36,012 nucleotides of DNA from Bacteroidota bacterium (GTDB taxonomy: Bacteria; Bacteroidota; Bacteroidia; Bacteroidales; JABHKC01): NCBI GenBank assembly GCA_018692315.1, contig JABHKC010000228.1, positions 1-36,012 of the forward strand. The letters are read 5' to 3'. Below are positions 1-8,410 of this stretch, piece by piece. The notes under the pieces were generated by a model, which was not told where the DNA came from, searched no databases, and worked only from the letters and a program-made list of their open reading frames with translations. Made by a program: the position numbers and the translations under genes. How positions within the stretch are numbered: the first letter of the stretch is position 1; the number at the start of each line of letters is the position of its first letter.

Positions 1-132
1 CGAAAAACTTTCTTAAAGAAGCGAAAGAAACTTGTTTTAGAATTTAATATTTTCTATCATAAAGAAATGTATGATGGAAGTATAGTTATTGATTATTTTA
101 TTAAGAAAATTAAAAAATTTAGACCATTTTAG
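1..132 (+). CDS. 3' end of an unidentified protein (partial, cut by window edge)
   Basis: Frame 1 is open from the window edge through 43 codons to a TAG at 130-132. The translated tail is rich in Lys, Ile and Phe and ends KKIKKFRPF. I see no family motif in so short a piece and do not assign a function. The gene converges on the receiver gene that ends at 153, leaving about 20 bp between the stop codons and no obvious hairpin terminator. The open frame is longer than chance would usually allow in DNA this AT-rich, but it could still be spurious. Confidence 0.5.
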   Translation, partial: RKTFLKKRKKLVLEFNIFYHKEMYDGSIVIDYFIKKIKKFRPF

Positions 133-152
133 ATTTATAAGAATAAATTTTC

Positions 153-677
153 TTACCATAAAGGAAAAAATCGCATTATTAAAGCAAATATAGAAATCAG
201 TAATAAAATAACTCCAAAAACTATTCTTGTTAAAAGGCTTTGCTTTTTCTTTTTCAAGAGTTCCTTATTGCTGATAATCAATTGAACACCGTTTTGCAAG
301 CGAAAGAACGAATTTTCATTTTTTACAATAAAATTGGATGCCCCATTTCTCATTGCCTTTTCTTCAATTTCATCATCTACATTTGATGAGTGTAGAATTA
401 CTTCGGCATTTCTATTAACTTCTTTGATTATTTTGAGGATTTCAATGCCATTTTTTGCATTTTCGTTTATCGAATTCAAATAGTAGTCGAGAACAATAAT
501 TGCTATTCCTTTGTTTTTTTTAGAAGAAGAAATGTATTCTCTCAAAAAGATCTCTCCTGAAGTATAAATATGAATCTCATGCGTAGTTGAGGATATGAAT
601 TTATCTTCTAAATACTTGAGATACATTTCATTATCATCAACTATATGAACGGTGGTTTTTTTAAATTTTTTAAGCAT
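153..677 (-). CDS. Response-regulator receiver domain with C-terminal membrane anchor
   Basis: This is a 174-residue CheY-like receiver. The acidic pair is D14/D15, the phosphoacceptor is D64 in IIVLDYYL, the switch residue is S97 in ILHSSN, and the conserved Lys is K119 in FIVKN. A Lys-rich stretch at 141-146 is followed by a hydrophobic helix at about 151-172 that ends the protein. There is no DNA-binding or enzymatic output domain, so the protein is predicted to hold a receiver on the cytoplasmic face of the membrane. It lies 36 bp downstream of the secreted-protein gene 714-1616 on the same strand, so the two may be co-transcribed. Receiver assignment is firm; its kinase partner and output are unknown. 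The hybrid kinase at the other end of the window is not obviously linked. Confidence 0.85.
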   Translation of the reverse strand: MLKKFKKTTVHIVDDNEMYLKYLEDKFISSTTHEIHIYTSGEIFLREYISSSKKNKGIAIIVLDYYLNSINENAKNGIEILKIIKEVNRNAEVILHSSNVDDEIEEKAMRNGASNFIVKNENSFFRLQNGVQLIISNKELLKKKKQSLLTRIVFGVILLLISIFALIMRFFPLW

Positions 678-713
678 AATATTTTTTCGATGATACTTAA
701 TTTAGCCTCATTT

Positions 714-1616
714 CTAATAAAAATTTTCTGAAGGATCGTATTTCCACTTTGGTTTATTGTTCTTTTTCCTTCTAATATCTAAATCTTCTTTTAAAATCCA
801 TTTCCCTTTTTTGAAAAATAAACCATCTATCGAAAAATCCGGTCCATAATATTGATAATTGCCCTTAAACTTTTCCTGAGATGGAGATAAATGATCAAAA
901 ACTATCATTTCTTTCGACTTATCGTAATTTAATTGCATATATACTTTGTCAGAATATTCAAAGAAAAGTCTTTTTTTTCGTTTTTTATTTATTTTGAACA
1001 TGCTAATCCCAAAATGTGGTTTGCCGCTTGGAGAAAATCTAAGAGTTTCAATTATTTTTTTGTTAGTGAAATTATTGTTTCCGTCCCAAGCGAGAAGGGT
1101 GTAATATTTGTTTCTTTTGTGTTTGTTCGCAATAATTTCGTAGTATAAAGCACCATACCAATTCGTATTTTTTAGATATTTTTTTTCTGGATCTAAAATT
1201 TCATCAGACTTGTCGAACAAAGGATAAATTAGATAAATCTTTTTTTTCTTATGATAATATTGTAAAAATCCGAAATACTTGTGAGTCCCATCAGTAAAAA
1301 CCAAATTCCAGTTATAAATCCTAAAAACTCCATCGGGAGAGCGGAGTTTCCCCATCCACTTTAAAGAATCGAACTTTTCGGTAAAAGATTGTTCATCGTA
1401 CAATATTTCTTCAAAAATTTCGAGTACTTGTTCGTTGTATTTAATCTTATCAGAATCATTTTTACTGACATATATATTCTCGAACAATACTTGTAGGCTA
1501 TCTTCTTCGTAGGCAAAATATCTGTTTTCAATTTCTTGAGATTCAGATATTTTGCATACAAAAAGGGAACATAAAACTAATAAGGGAAAAGGCCATTTAT
1601 TTATAAATTCAATCAT
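714..1616 (-). CDS. Secreted protein of unknown function
   Basis: A 300-residue protein with an N-terminal hydrophobic segment (about residues 8-22, PFPLLVLCSLFVCK) followed by SESQE, which fits a signal peptide. The mature part is rich in aromatic and Lys residues, with repeated short beta-like stretches such as YFGFLQYYHKKKKIYLIYPL and WYGALYYEI. I do not recognise a named domain; many Bacteroidota carry uncharacterised periplasmic proteins with this look. It is transcribed toward the membrane-anchored receiver gene (36 bp gap) and divergently from the DUF2851 gene, with a 182 bp region between them holding an inverted repeat and a promoter. Function is not assigned. Confidence 0.7.
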   Translation of the reverse strand: MIEFINKWPFPLLVLCSLFVCKISESQEIENRYFAYEEDSLQVLFENIYVSKNDSDKIKYNEQVLEIFEEILYDEQSFTEKFDSLKWMGKLRSPDGVFRIYNWNLVFTDGTHKYFGFLQYYHKKKKIYLIYPLFDKSDEILDPEKKYLKNTNWYGALYYEIIANKHKRNKYYTLLAWDGNNNFTNKKIIETLRFSPSGKPHFGISMFKINKKRKKRLFFEYSDKVYMQLNYDKSKEMIVFDHLSPSQEKFKGNYQYYGPDFSIDGLFFKKGKWILKEDLDIRRKKNNKPKWKYDPSENFY

Positions 1617-1690
1617 AATTTTTTAGTTTTTATTAAAAACTTAAAATTTCAAAATTTAATATAATTTAATTGCAATAATACATAAATCTA

Positions 1691-1706
1691 TTTCAATAAA
1701 TTGAAA
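1691..1706. promoter_or_regulatory. Inverted repeat in divergent promoter region
   Basis: TTTCAAT-AA-ATTGAAA is a perfect 7 bp inverted repeat with a 2 bp centre. It lies between the divergent genes starting at 1616 (-) and 1799 (+). Size and placement fit a dimeric repressor operator, but AT-rich DNA produces such repeats by chance and no regulator is encoded next door. Confidence 0.3.
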
Positions 1707-1764
1707 CATAAAATTTTATAAATTGCCAAAAAAACATGAAAATGTATCTTTAATTATTAGAAAT

Positions 1765-1793
1765 TTGCATAATAAATTTAATTCTTACTTTTG
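1765..1793 (+). promoter_or_regulatory. Bacteroidota-type promoter of the DUF2851 gene
   Basis: TTG at 1765-1767 and TACTTTTG at 1786-1793 match the -33 and -7 consensus (TTG, about 19 bp, TAnnTTTG) with an 18 bp spacer. The -7 box ends 5 bp before the ATG at 1799, so the predicted transcription start falls at or within a few bases of the start codon. That implies a leaderless or nearly leaderless mRNA. Confidence 0.6.
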
Positions 1794-1798
1794 ACAAA

Positions 1799-3082
1799 AT
1801 GGGAGAAAACTTTTTGCAATTTATTTGGAAAAATTGTTTGGTTAAATCAAAAAATATAAAATCTACCGAAGACAGAAATATCGAAATTATTGATGTAGGA
1901 ACTCAAAATTTCGATGCAGGACCAGATTTCATGAATTCCAAAATAAAAATAGAAGGTACTTTGTGGGCAGGAAGTGTCGAAATTCATCTTAAATCTTCGG
2001 ATTGGAAAAAACACAACCATCATAAAAACAAAGCCTACGATAATGTTATTCTACACCTTGTGCGTTTTCACGATGAAAAGATTTGCAGAACCAATGGTGA
2101 ACTTATTGAAACGGCAATTTTAGATTTTGATGAGAAAATTTGGTTGAATTACGATAAACTAATACTTAGCGAGTTGAAGATTCCGTGCCAGAACAAAATA
2201 AATATGATTGAGAATTTTGTTCTTGATTATTGGCTAAATACGCTTGTTTTCGAGAGGTTGGAACAAAAATCCGGTATCATCAGAGATTCGTTAGACCGGA
2301 ATGAAAATAATTGGGAAGAGACCTTTTATCAAAAAGTTGCGAAGAATTTCGGATTGAAGATAAACACTTTACCATTTGAAATGTTGGCAAAATCGCTACC
2401 AATGAAATATCTTGGCAAACACAAAAATAACCTTAGCCAGCTTGAAGCAATGTTATTCGGTCAAGCCGGATTTTTGGAAGAAGAAATTCCCGACAATAAA
2501 TATTATACAGGCTTGAAAAAAGAATATGGATTTCTGGCAAAAAAATTCGGACTCAAACCAATGAAAAAGCATCTATGGAAATTTCTGCGATTACGACCAC
2601 AGAATTTTCCAACCATTCGTATTGCTCAATTTGCCATGCTAATATATAAGTCGAGTTCGCTCTTTTCAAAGGTTATTGAATCTACAACAATTGATGAACT
2701 TAAAACATTATTTGAAGTGGAAACTTCAGAGTTTTGGAAAACTCATTATGTTTTTGAAAAAGATGCAAATAAAAAAAACAAAAAATTTGGAAATATGGCA
2801 ATCTCAGTATTAATCATAAATACTGTAATTCCATTTTTATTTGTTTACGGAAAATCGAAAAATGAAGAGAGCTTTCAAAATAGAGCTATTGATTTTCTTG
2901 AAAATATGAATCCCGAGAAAAATTCAATTATTTCGATGTGGAAAAGTTTAGGATTTAGCATCCAGAATGCTTTTGATAGTCAGGCACTTCTGCAACTGCA
3001 AAACGAATATTGCAGCAAAAAACGATGTATTGAATGTCAAATTGGAAACAAACTGATTGTTTCTAAGGATGAATATTATTAG
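1799..3082 (+). CDS. DUF2851 family protein
   Basis: A 427-residue protein matching the Bacteroidota DUF2851 family, which is usually about this length. Visible hallmarks are TQNFDAGPDF at 35-44, GSVEIHLKSSDW at 58-69, H72/H74/H75, and YDNVILHLV at 80-88. A cysteine set near the C-terminus (C405, C410, C413, in CSKKRCIEC) is also typical. The D43...E61-x-H pattern faintly resembles a PD-(D/E)XK-like core, but that is speculation; the biochemical role is unknown. No signal peptide or membrane segment is seen, so it is probably cytosolic. The start is fixed by the ATG immediately after the -7 box, and no ribosome-binding site is present. It is followed by the antiporter gene after about 100 bp. 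Confidence 0.85.
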   Translation: MGENFLQFIWKNCLVKSKNIKSTEDRNIEIIDVGTQNFDAGPDFMNSKIKIEGTLWAGSVEIHLKSSDWKKHNHHKNKAYDNVILHLVRFHDEKICRTNGELIETAILDFDEKIWLNYDKLILSELKIPCQNKINMIENFVLDYWLNTLVFERLEQKSGIIRDSLDRNENNWEETFYQKVAKNFGLKINTLPFEMLAKSLPMKYLGKHKNNLSQLEAMLFGQAGFLEEEIPDNKYYTGLKKEYGFLAKKFGLKPMKKHLWKFLRLRPQNFPTIRIAQFAMLIYKSSSLFSKVIESTTIDELKTLFEVETSEFWKTHYVFEKDANKKNKKFGNMAISVLIINTVIPFLFVYGKSKNEESFQNRAIDFLENMNPEKNSIISMWKSLGFSIQNAFDSQALLQLQNEYCSKKRCIECQIGNKLIVSKDEYY

Positions 3083-3178
3083 CTTTGTAAGCGTTCTAAG
3101 CTAATTAATTCATGAATTATTCAGGCTAAAAACTTGATAATTAGAATCCATTATTACAAAAAAAGTGTTTTTATAATT

Positions 3179-5104
3179 ATGCAAAATTACTTAACAATAT
3201 TGTTTTTTTTTATAGGATTTATTTGGGTAGTAATAGCCAGTAACAAAATTTCTCAATTATTTCTAAAAATAAAATTACCCTTAATTACAGGATTTTTATT
3301 GTCAGGTGTTATAGTTGGGCCCTTTCTTTTAAATTTAATTCCGCAAGAAGCAATTGACAATTTGAATTTTGTTAATGATTTTTCACTGGCTTTTATTGCA
3401 TTTGCTGCTGGTGCCGAATTATATTTAAAAGAGCTGAGAGGCAGTCTTAAAAGTATAGCATGGAATACTTTCGGCCAATTCGTGATTACTTTTATTATTG
3501 GTTTTATATCTATATTTTTTCTATCTCAGAATATCTCATTTATGCAAGATATGACAACGACAAGCAAAATTGCAGTTTCGCTTATAATAGCTACAATTTT
3601 TATTGCTCGCTCACCTTCATCTGCCATTGCAGTTATTAACGAAATGCGAGCAAAAGGTCCTTTTACAAAAACCGCAATTAGTGTAACAGTAGTAATAGAT
3701 ATATTAGTTATTGTGTTATTTGCACTAATTTTTTCTATTTCTAATACATTGATAACAGGAATTTCTTTTCGCTTTAGTTTCATTTTTATTATTATATTTG
3801 AATTAATTCTGTCTTTAAGTATAGGATTTATTCTAGGAAAGATTCTTATTATAATACTTTCCTTGCGTATTCTAGCTTATTTAAAATCAATATTAATATT
3901 ATTAGCAGGTTACGGAATTTACGTATTTTCAAGTTACGTACATTATTTAAGCGATGTTTATTTGCCTTTTGAAATTCATATCGAACCATTACTTGCTTGT
4001 CTGACAGGTAGTTTTCTAATAATAAATTATAGTAAACACCGAACTGAATTTCATAAATTATTACATGATATTGGTCCGATGATTTATGCTGTTTTTTTTA
4101 CTTTGGCCGGTGCAATGATATCATTGGATATCCTAATTAAGGTTTGGACAATTGCATTATTATTATTTGCAATACGCATTTTTGCATTGATTATAGGAAC
4201 ATACATTGGTACAACTTTGGCTGGTAATCCCAAATTATTTAAACGAATTGGTTGGGCTCCATATGTTACTCAGGCAGGCATAGCATTTGCAATTGTAACA
4301 GAAGTGGCTACAGAATTTTCAACATGGGGAAACCAATTTGCAACAATAGTAATTGCTGTAATTGTATTGAACCAAATAGTAGGACCACCATTATTCAAAT
4401 GGGCTATCAAAAAAGTTGGAGAAAGTCGTTTACATGCAAAATCATTAGAGCTTGATATTATTCATAAAGCGATAATATTTGGATTTGACGACCAGTCTTT
4501 AGCTTTAGCCAGAGAGCTGAAAAAACATAATTGGATTGTGAAAATAGCTTGTTTGAAAAAAAGAATTGAAATTTATGATGTTCCAGATATTGAAATTTGT
4601 TTTATTGATGATCTTTCAATTGAGACTTTTGATAAATTTAAAATAAAGAAATCTGAAGCAATAGTTTTAATGCTTTCCGATGAAGAAAATTATACAATTT
4701 GTGAATCAGTTTATGAAAACATTGGAACAAAAGAAATTATTGTAAGATTACATAATCGTGATTATTTTAATCGTTTCCATGAACTTGGAGCCATAGTTAT
4801 TGATCCTTCTACTGCTATGATAAATTTGTTGGATCATTTTGTTCGTTCGCCAATGGCAACTTCTTTGCTTCTTGGTATGGAGGATAATAAGGATACTTTA
4901 TCTCAGGAAGTGCTCGATAAGGATCTTCATGGTGTTTCATTACGAAATTTACGTCTTCCTTCAGATGTCTTAATTCTTTCTGTTAAGCGTAAAGGTCAAA
5001 TGATAATTTCTCATGGTTATACCAGGCTTCGTCTTGGAGATATTGTTACAATAGTTGGCTCACCCGAGAGCCTCGAAATTGTCAGACTACGATTTGAAAA
5101 ATAG
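3179..5104 (+). CDS. CPA2/Kef-type cation:proton antiporter with TrkA-like C-terminal domains
   Basis: About 641 residues. The N-terminal two thirds (to about residue 410) is a monovalent cation:proton antiporter-2 type membrane domain with some 11-13 hydrophobic helices; LPLITGFLLSGVIVGP near residue 33 and FAAGAELYLKEL near 90 are characteristic. A TrkA-N-like domain begins at about 430, and a TrkA-C-like domain (LHGVSLRNLRLPSDVLILSV...GDIVTIVGSPE) ends the protein. The usual GxGxxG dinucleotide loop reads GFDDQS at 435-440, so nucleotide binding may be altered or lost. The open frame extends upstream to a TTG at 3134, but the added residues are basic and non-membrane-like, so the ATG at 3179, immediately before the first helix, is preferred. 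Probable role is K+ or Na+ efflux coupled to protons; the transported ion cannot be read from the sequence. Confidence 0.85.
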   Translation: MQNYLTILFFFIGFIWVVIASNKISQLFLKIKLPLITGFLLSGVIVGPFLLNLIPQEAIDNLNFVNDFSLAFIAFAAGAELYLKELRGSLKSIAWNTFGQFVITFIIGFISIFFLSQNISFMQDMTTTSKIAVSLIIATIFIARSPSSAIAVINEMRAKGPFTKTAISVTVVIDILVIVLFALIFSISNTLITGISFRFSFIFIIIFELILSLSIGFILGKILIIILSLRILAYLKSILILLAGYGIYVFSSYVHYLSDVYLPFEIHIEPLLACLTGSFLIINYSKHRTEFHKLLHDIGPMIYAVFFTLAGAMISLDILIKVWTIALLLFAIRIFALIIGTYIGTTLAGNPKLFKRIGWAPYVTQAGIAFAIVTEVATEFSTWGNQFATIVIAVIVLNQIVGPPLFKWAIKKVGESRLHAKSLELDIIHKAIIFGFDDQSLALARELKKHNWIVKIACLKKRIEIYDVPDIEICFIDDLSIETFDKFKIKKSEAIVLMLSDEENYTICESVYENIGTKEIIVRLHNRDYFNRFHELGAIVIDPSTAMINLLDHFVRSPMATSLLLGMEDNKDTLSQEVLDKDLHGVSLRNLRLPSDVLILSVKRKGQMIISHGYTRLRLGDIVTIVGSPESLEIVRLRFEK

Positions 5105-5472
5105 TATTGTTATACTGCTATTAGGTATAAATTGCGCTTTTCTATTTATCATTATTTTACACATCATTTGCTTCACTGTCATTATGTTATTTTAATAAAT
5201 AAATGACTTAATGAAAATGAATGACTCAGTTTTTATTATAAATAAACTCAATTTAATGCCATGTGAAGTAAACCAACAGGCTTTCACTATGAAATGATAT
5301 ATGATGTTTCATGGAAATTATTAACTTTGATGAATTTTTTATTAAAGTAATAATTTAATATGAGCAATGTAAATGCCTGTTACAATGTTATATATGTAAA
5401 ATATTTATTGAATGATTTAGAAATAATGAAGTTATACATCAAAATGCATAATTTTCAAAGTATTACAATTAA
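5105..5472. other. Intergenic region, 368 bp, no gene seen
   Basis: Very AT-rich spacer between the antiporter and K+ channel genes. A TAACTTTG at 5322-5329 matches the Bacteroidota -7 box but has no good TTG about 19 bp upstream. I see no convincing ORF, RNA gene or terminator hairpin. Confidence 0.5.
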
Positions 5473-6516
5473 ATGAAAAACAGAACAAATCGTACAATAT
5501 ACTTATCAATAGGTTTATTATTATTAACGATATTAATAGGAATATTGGGTTTTTATTTTATAGAGGATTACACAATATTTGAAGCATTGTTCATGACAAT
5601 TATCACAATGTCCACTGTTGGGTACAGCGAAGTTCATCAACTCTCTAATGCAGGGATGGTTTTCACATCTATAATTATTGTTTTTAGTTTTGGATTGTTT
5701 GCATATGTTGCCACATCACTTACGCAATCTATATTTGACGGCGGATTATTATATTACTTTAAAAATTATAGAACTACTAAAAGAATTAGAAAAATGAAAA
5801 ACCATACTATAATTTGTGGATTTGGAAGAAATGGAAAGCAAGCTGCTATTGAGCTTGATGATCATAATGAACAATTTGTAATTATTGAAAAAAATCCTGA
5901 GGTCGTCGAGAAAATTCGTGATTTCAAAAATTTTGCATATATTCAAGGAGATGCTACCAACGATGTGGTGCTTGAGGAAGCAAAAATATTTGAAGCAAAA
6001 GCCCTCGTAACAACCATGCCGGCAGATGCCGACAATTTGTTTGTTGTATTGAGTGCACGAGAAATGGAGAGTCATCCTGAAAACAATAAAACTGGAAATA
6101 GAATCACAATAATCAGCAGAGCTTCGCAAGACCATTCCGATAAAAAACTCAAACTTGCCGGTGCAGATAATGTTATCATGCCTGACAAAATAGGAGGGAA
6201 GAGAATGGCAAAATTGGTGGTGCAACCCGATGTAGTAGAATTTATCGATTACCTTATGCTTCAATCAGATAAGGATGTTACAATTGCAGAAATTACATGT
6301 CATAACCTTGCCAATTGCTTTGTTGATAAAAGTATTAGAGAACTTAATTTTAAAAGTATTTCAGGAGCCTATATTATTGGTATAAAAACTTCAAATAATG
6401 ATTATATTGTAAATCCGCCCGCTGCATTTATTTTGTCAAAATCAGATAAATTATTTGTTCTTGGAACTTTGTCGCAAATAATTGAACTTAAAGAAGCTCT
6501 CTTCAAAGGGAAATAA
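5473..6516 (+). CDS. Two-TM potassium channel with RCK (TrkA-N/TrkA-C) domain
   Basis: A 347-residue Ion_trans_2/MthK-like channel subunit. TM1 is at about 8-30, the pore loop at about 34-53 and TM2 at about 62-85. The selectivity filter is T48-V49-G50-Y51-S52, where most K+ channels have TVGYG; the last Gly is replaced by Ser. A cytosolic RCK domain follows, with an intact dinucleotide motif GFGRNG at 116-121, IIEKNPE near 137 and QGDATND near 155, then a TrkA-C-like domain ending at the C-terminus. It probably assembles as a tetramer with ligand-gated K+ conductance. It sits downstream of the antiporter gene, suggesting a K+/pH homeostasis pair, though the 368 bp gap suggests separate transcription. 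The identity as a channel is firm; ion selectivity with a Ser in the filter is an inference. Confidence 0.88.
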   Translation: MKNRTNRTIYLSIGLLLLTILIGILGFYFIEDYTIFEALFMTIITMSTVGYSEVHQLSNAGMVFTSIIIVFSFGLFAYVATSLTQSIFDGGLLYYFKNYRTTKRIRKMKNHTIICGFGRNGKQAAIELDDHNEQFVIIEKNPEVVEKIRDFKNFAYIQGDATNDVVLEEAKIFEAKALVTTMPADADNLFVVLSAREMESHPENNKTGNRITIISRASQDHSDKKLKLAGADNVIMPDKIGGKRMAKLVVQPDVVEFIDYLMLQSDKDVTIAEITCHNLANCFVDKSIRELNFKSISGAYIIGIKTSNNDYIVNPPAAFILSKSDKLFVLGTLSQIIELKEALFKGK

Positions 6517-6598
6517 TGTAAATAAGAATTTCCAGTTTTAATGATAATTATTTGAAATATAGTTTAATAAATCATCTTTCAAAAATTCAGAAATTTTC

Positions 6599-7498
6599 AT
6601 GAAAAAGGTTCTCATTACCGGAAGTAATGGTATGATTGGACAAAAATTGGTTGAATATATTTCGAAAAATCAAGATTTTCAATTAATTGCGAGTTCTCAA
6701 AGTAGCAATAAAATTAGATATGAAAACAATTACCAATTTGTTCAGCTCGATATCACCAATTATCGGAAGCTCAAAAGCGTTTTATTTCAACATAAACCAA
6801 ATATTGTAATAAATTGTGCAGCAATAGCTCAACCAGATGCTTGCGAAAAAAATAAATCTGATTGTTGGAAAATTAATGTTGAAGCTGTAGAAGATTTAGT
6901 CGGTTTTTGCAATGAAATTGATGCTCATTTCATTCATCTTTCGTCTGATTTTGTATTCGATGGTGAAAATAAAAACCGTATTGAAACTGACAAAACAAAT
7001 CCAAAAAGTTATTACGGATTGTCGAAACTCGAAGCTGAAAAAATTGTTATAAAGAAATCTAAAAAATGGTCAATAGTTAGAACTATATTGGTTTTTGGAT
7101 TTCTTCCCGATTTACATCGTTCCAATATTGTGCTTCTTGTGAAAGAAATGCTTGAAACTAAAAAAATATTTCGACCTATTGATAATCAGTTCAGGACACC
7201 AACATTAGTGGACGATTTAGCTCTGGCTATTAATGAAATTGCAATACGTTCGGCTACAGGGATGTACCATATTGCAGGTAACGATTTTATGAGCATAATT
7301 GAACTTTCAGAGAAAGTTGCTGATTTTTTTGGGCTCGATAAATCATTGATAATTCCCATTTCTGCCAAGAAACTAAACGAGCCTGCAATGCGACCGCTAA
7401 TCTCAAGTTTTGATATGAAAAAGGCTAATACAGATTTGGATTATAAACCTCATTCATTTCTGGAGGGCCTTGAAATTCTTAAAAATCAAATGAAGTGA
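6599..7498 (+). CDS. RmlD-like extended SDR (dTDP-4-dehydrorhamnose reductase family)
   Basis: A 299-residue extended short-chain dehydrogenase/reductase. The cofactor loop is GSNGMIG at 8-14, NCAAIAQPD follows at 72-80, SSDFVFDG at 115-122, and the catalytic pair is in YGLSK (Y139, K143). These match the RmlD_sub_bind family, which reduces dTDP-4-dehydro-L-rhamnose or related NDP-sugars with NAD(P)H. No other nucleotide-sugar or rhamnose genes are adjacent, so the substrate is uncertain; RmlD-like proteins in Bacteroidota are often of unknown specificity. The start ATG lies 82 bp after the channel gene. It converges on the FKBP gene at 7562 with a 63 bp gap and no clear terminator. Confidence 0.82.
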   Translation: MKKVLITGSNGMIGQKLVEYISKNQDFQLIASSQSSNKIRYENNYQFVQLDITNYRKLKSVLFQHKPNIVINCAAIAQPDACEKNKSDCWKINVEAVEDLVGFCNEIDAHFIHLSSDFVFDGENKNRIETDKTNPKSYYGLSKLEAEKIVIKKSKKWSIVRTILVFGFLPDLHRSNIVLLVKEMLETKKIFRPIDNQFRTPTLVDDLALAINEIAIRSATGMYHIAGNDFMSIIELSEKVADFFGLDKSLIIPISAKKLNEPAMRPLISSFDMKKANTDLDYKPHSFLEGLEILKNQMK

Positions 7499-7561
7499 GC
7501 TTTGCTTTATAGCTAATAAATAAAATATTTGAAAAAGTGAGTAAGTTTAATTTGAATAAAA

Positions 7562-8353
7562 CTAAAAACTAACTTCTATCAACTCAGCATCTATTATTAG
7601 CTCTGAATTTGGAGGAATAATTCCCTGTTGTTTTTTTCCGTATGCGAGCTGTGGCGAAATCAAAAAACGAAATTTACTTCCAGCAGTCATCAACATTATT
7701 CCTTCTTCTAAACCTTTAATAATATCTGTTTCCCCAAGGATAATTTCCATTGGTTCGCCTTTTTCTACCGATGAAAAAAATGTTGTGCCATTCAACAAAT
7801 ATCCAGTATAGTGAATTTTAATTTTATGTCCTTTTTTTGCATAAATTCCATCTCCTTTTTCTACAATAAAATATTTTAAGCCGGTAGAAGTTTTCAAAGT
7901 GTCTAAACCACAAACATTTAATAGCCTAATTATTCTTTCGATAGGAACAATTTTTATTAATTCTAAATAATAGATAAGAGTTGAATTTGGTGGAATATTT
8001 GCTTGCGGAACATTCCCATAAGCTAGTTCAGGTGGTACAATTACTGTTGCTTTGCCCCATTGATTCATATATAAAACAGCTTCATCAATTCCTTTAATAG
8101 TTTGGTTTTTACCGATTTCAAAATTTATTGCGCCATATCTTCTATTACTTTCAAAAATAGAATCATCGTCTAATAATCTTATATCTGAATAGATTGAGAC
8201 TCTATCGCCAATTTTGGGTTTTTCGCCACTACCGCTTTGTGTAATTTTATACTTTAAGCCCGATTTGGTTGTTATGAAATCTTGCCCAAAATCTGATTGA
8301 GATTTTATTGATAATACACTTAAAAATGATATTATTATAAGGATATATTTCAT
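7562..8353 (-). CDS. Secreted tandem FKBP-type peptidyl-prolyl isomerase
   Basis: A 263-residue protein with a signal peptide (MKYILIIISFLSVLSIKSQS) and two FKBP folds. The first, at about 30-135, carries GDRVSIYSDIRLLDDDSIFES and VIVPPELAYGNVPQANIPPN. The second, at about 155-262, carries KIHYTGYLLNGTTFFSS, ETDIIKGLEEGIMLM and ISPQLAYGKKQQGIIPPNS. The second domain keeps more of the canonical FKBP pattern (HYTGYL, VIKGLEEG-like, AYG, IPPN) than the first, which may be a binding rather than catalytic domain. It likely assists folding of exported proteins in the periplasm. It lies 57 bp downstream of a second FKBP gene on the same strand, so the two probably arose by duplication and are co-transcribed. 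Confidence 0.88.
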   Translation of the reverse strand: MKYILIIISFLSVLSIKSQSDFGQDFITTKSGLKYKITQSGSGEKPKIGDRVSIYSDIRLLDDDSIFESNRRYGAINFEIGKNQTIKGIDEAVLYMNQWGKATVIVPPELAYGNVPQANIPPNSTLIYYLELIKIVPIERIIRLLNVCGLDTLKTSTGLKYFIVEKGDGIYAKKGHKIKIHYTGYLLNGTTFFSSVEKGEPMEIILGETDIIKGLEEGIMLMTAGSKFRFLISPQLAYGKKQQGIIPPNSELIIDAELIEVSF

Positions 8354-8410
8354 ATAAAATTTTTGAATTTTATAAATCTATTAACTTGTTAGAATAATAA
8401 AGTTGGTCAT

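Noticed and set aside
5749-6264. 171-codon minus-strand ORF opposite the K+ channel RCK domain
   Set aside because: Shadow of the channel gene, with no recognisable protein features.
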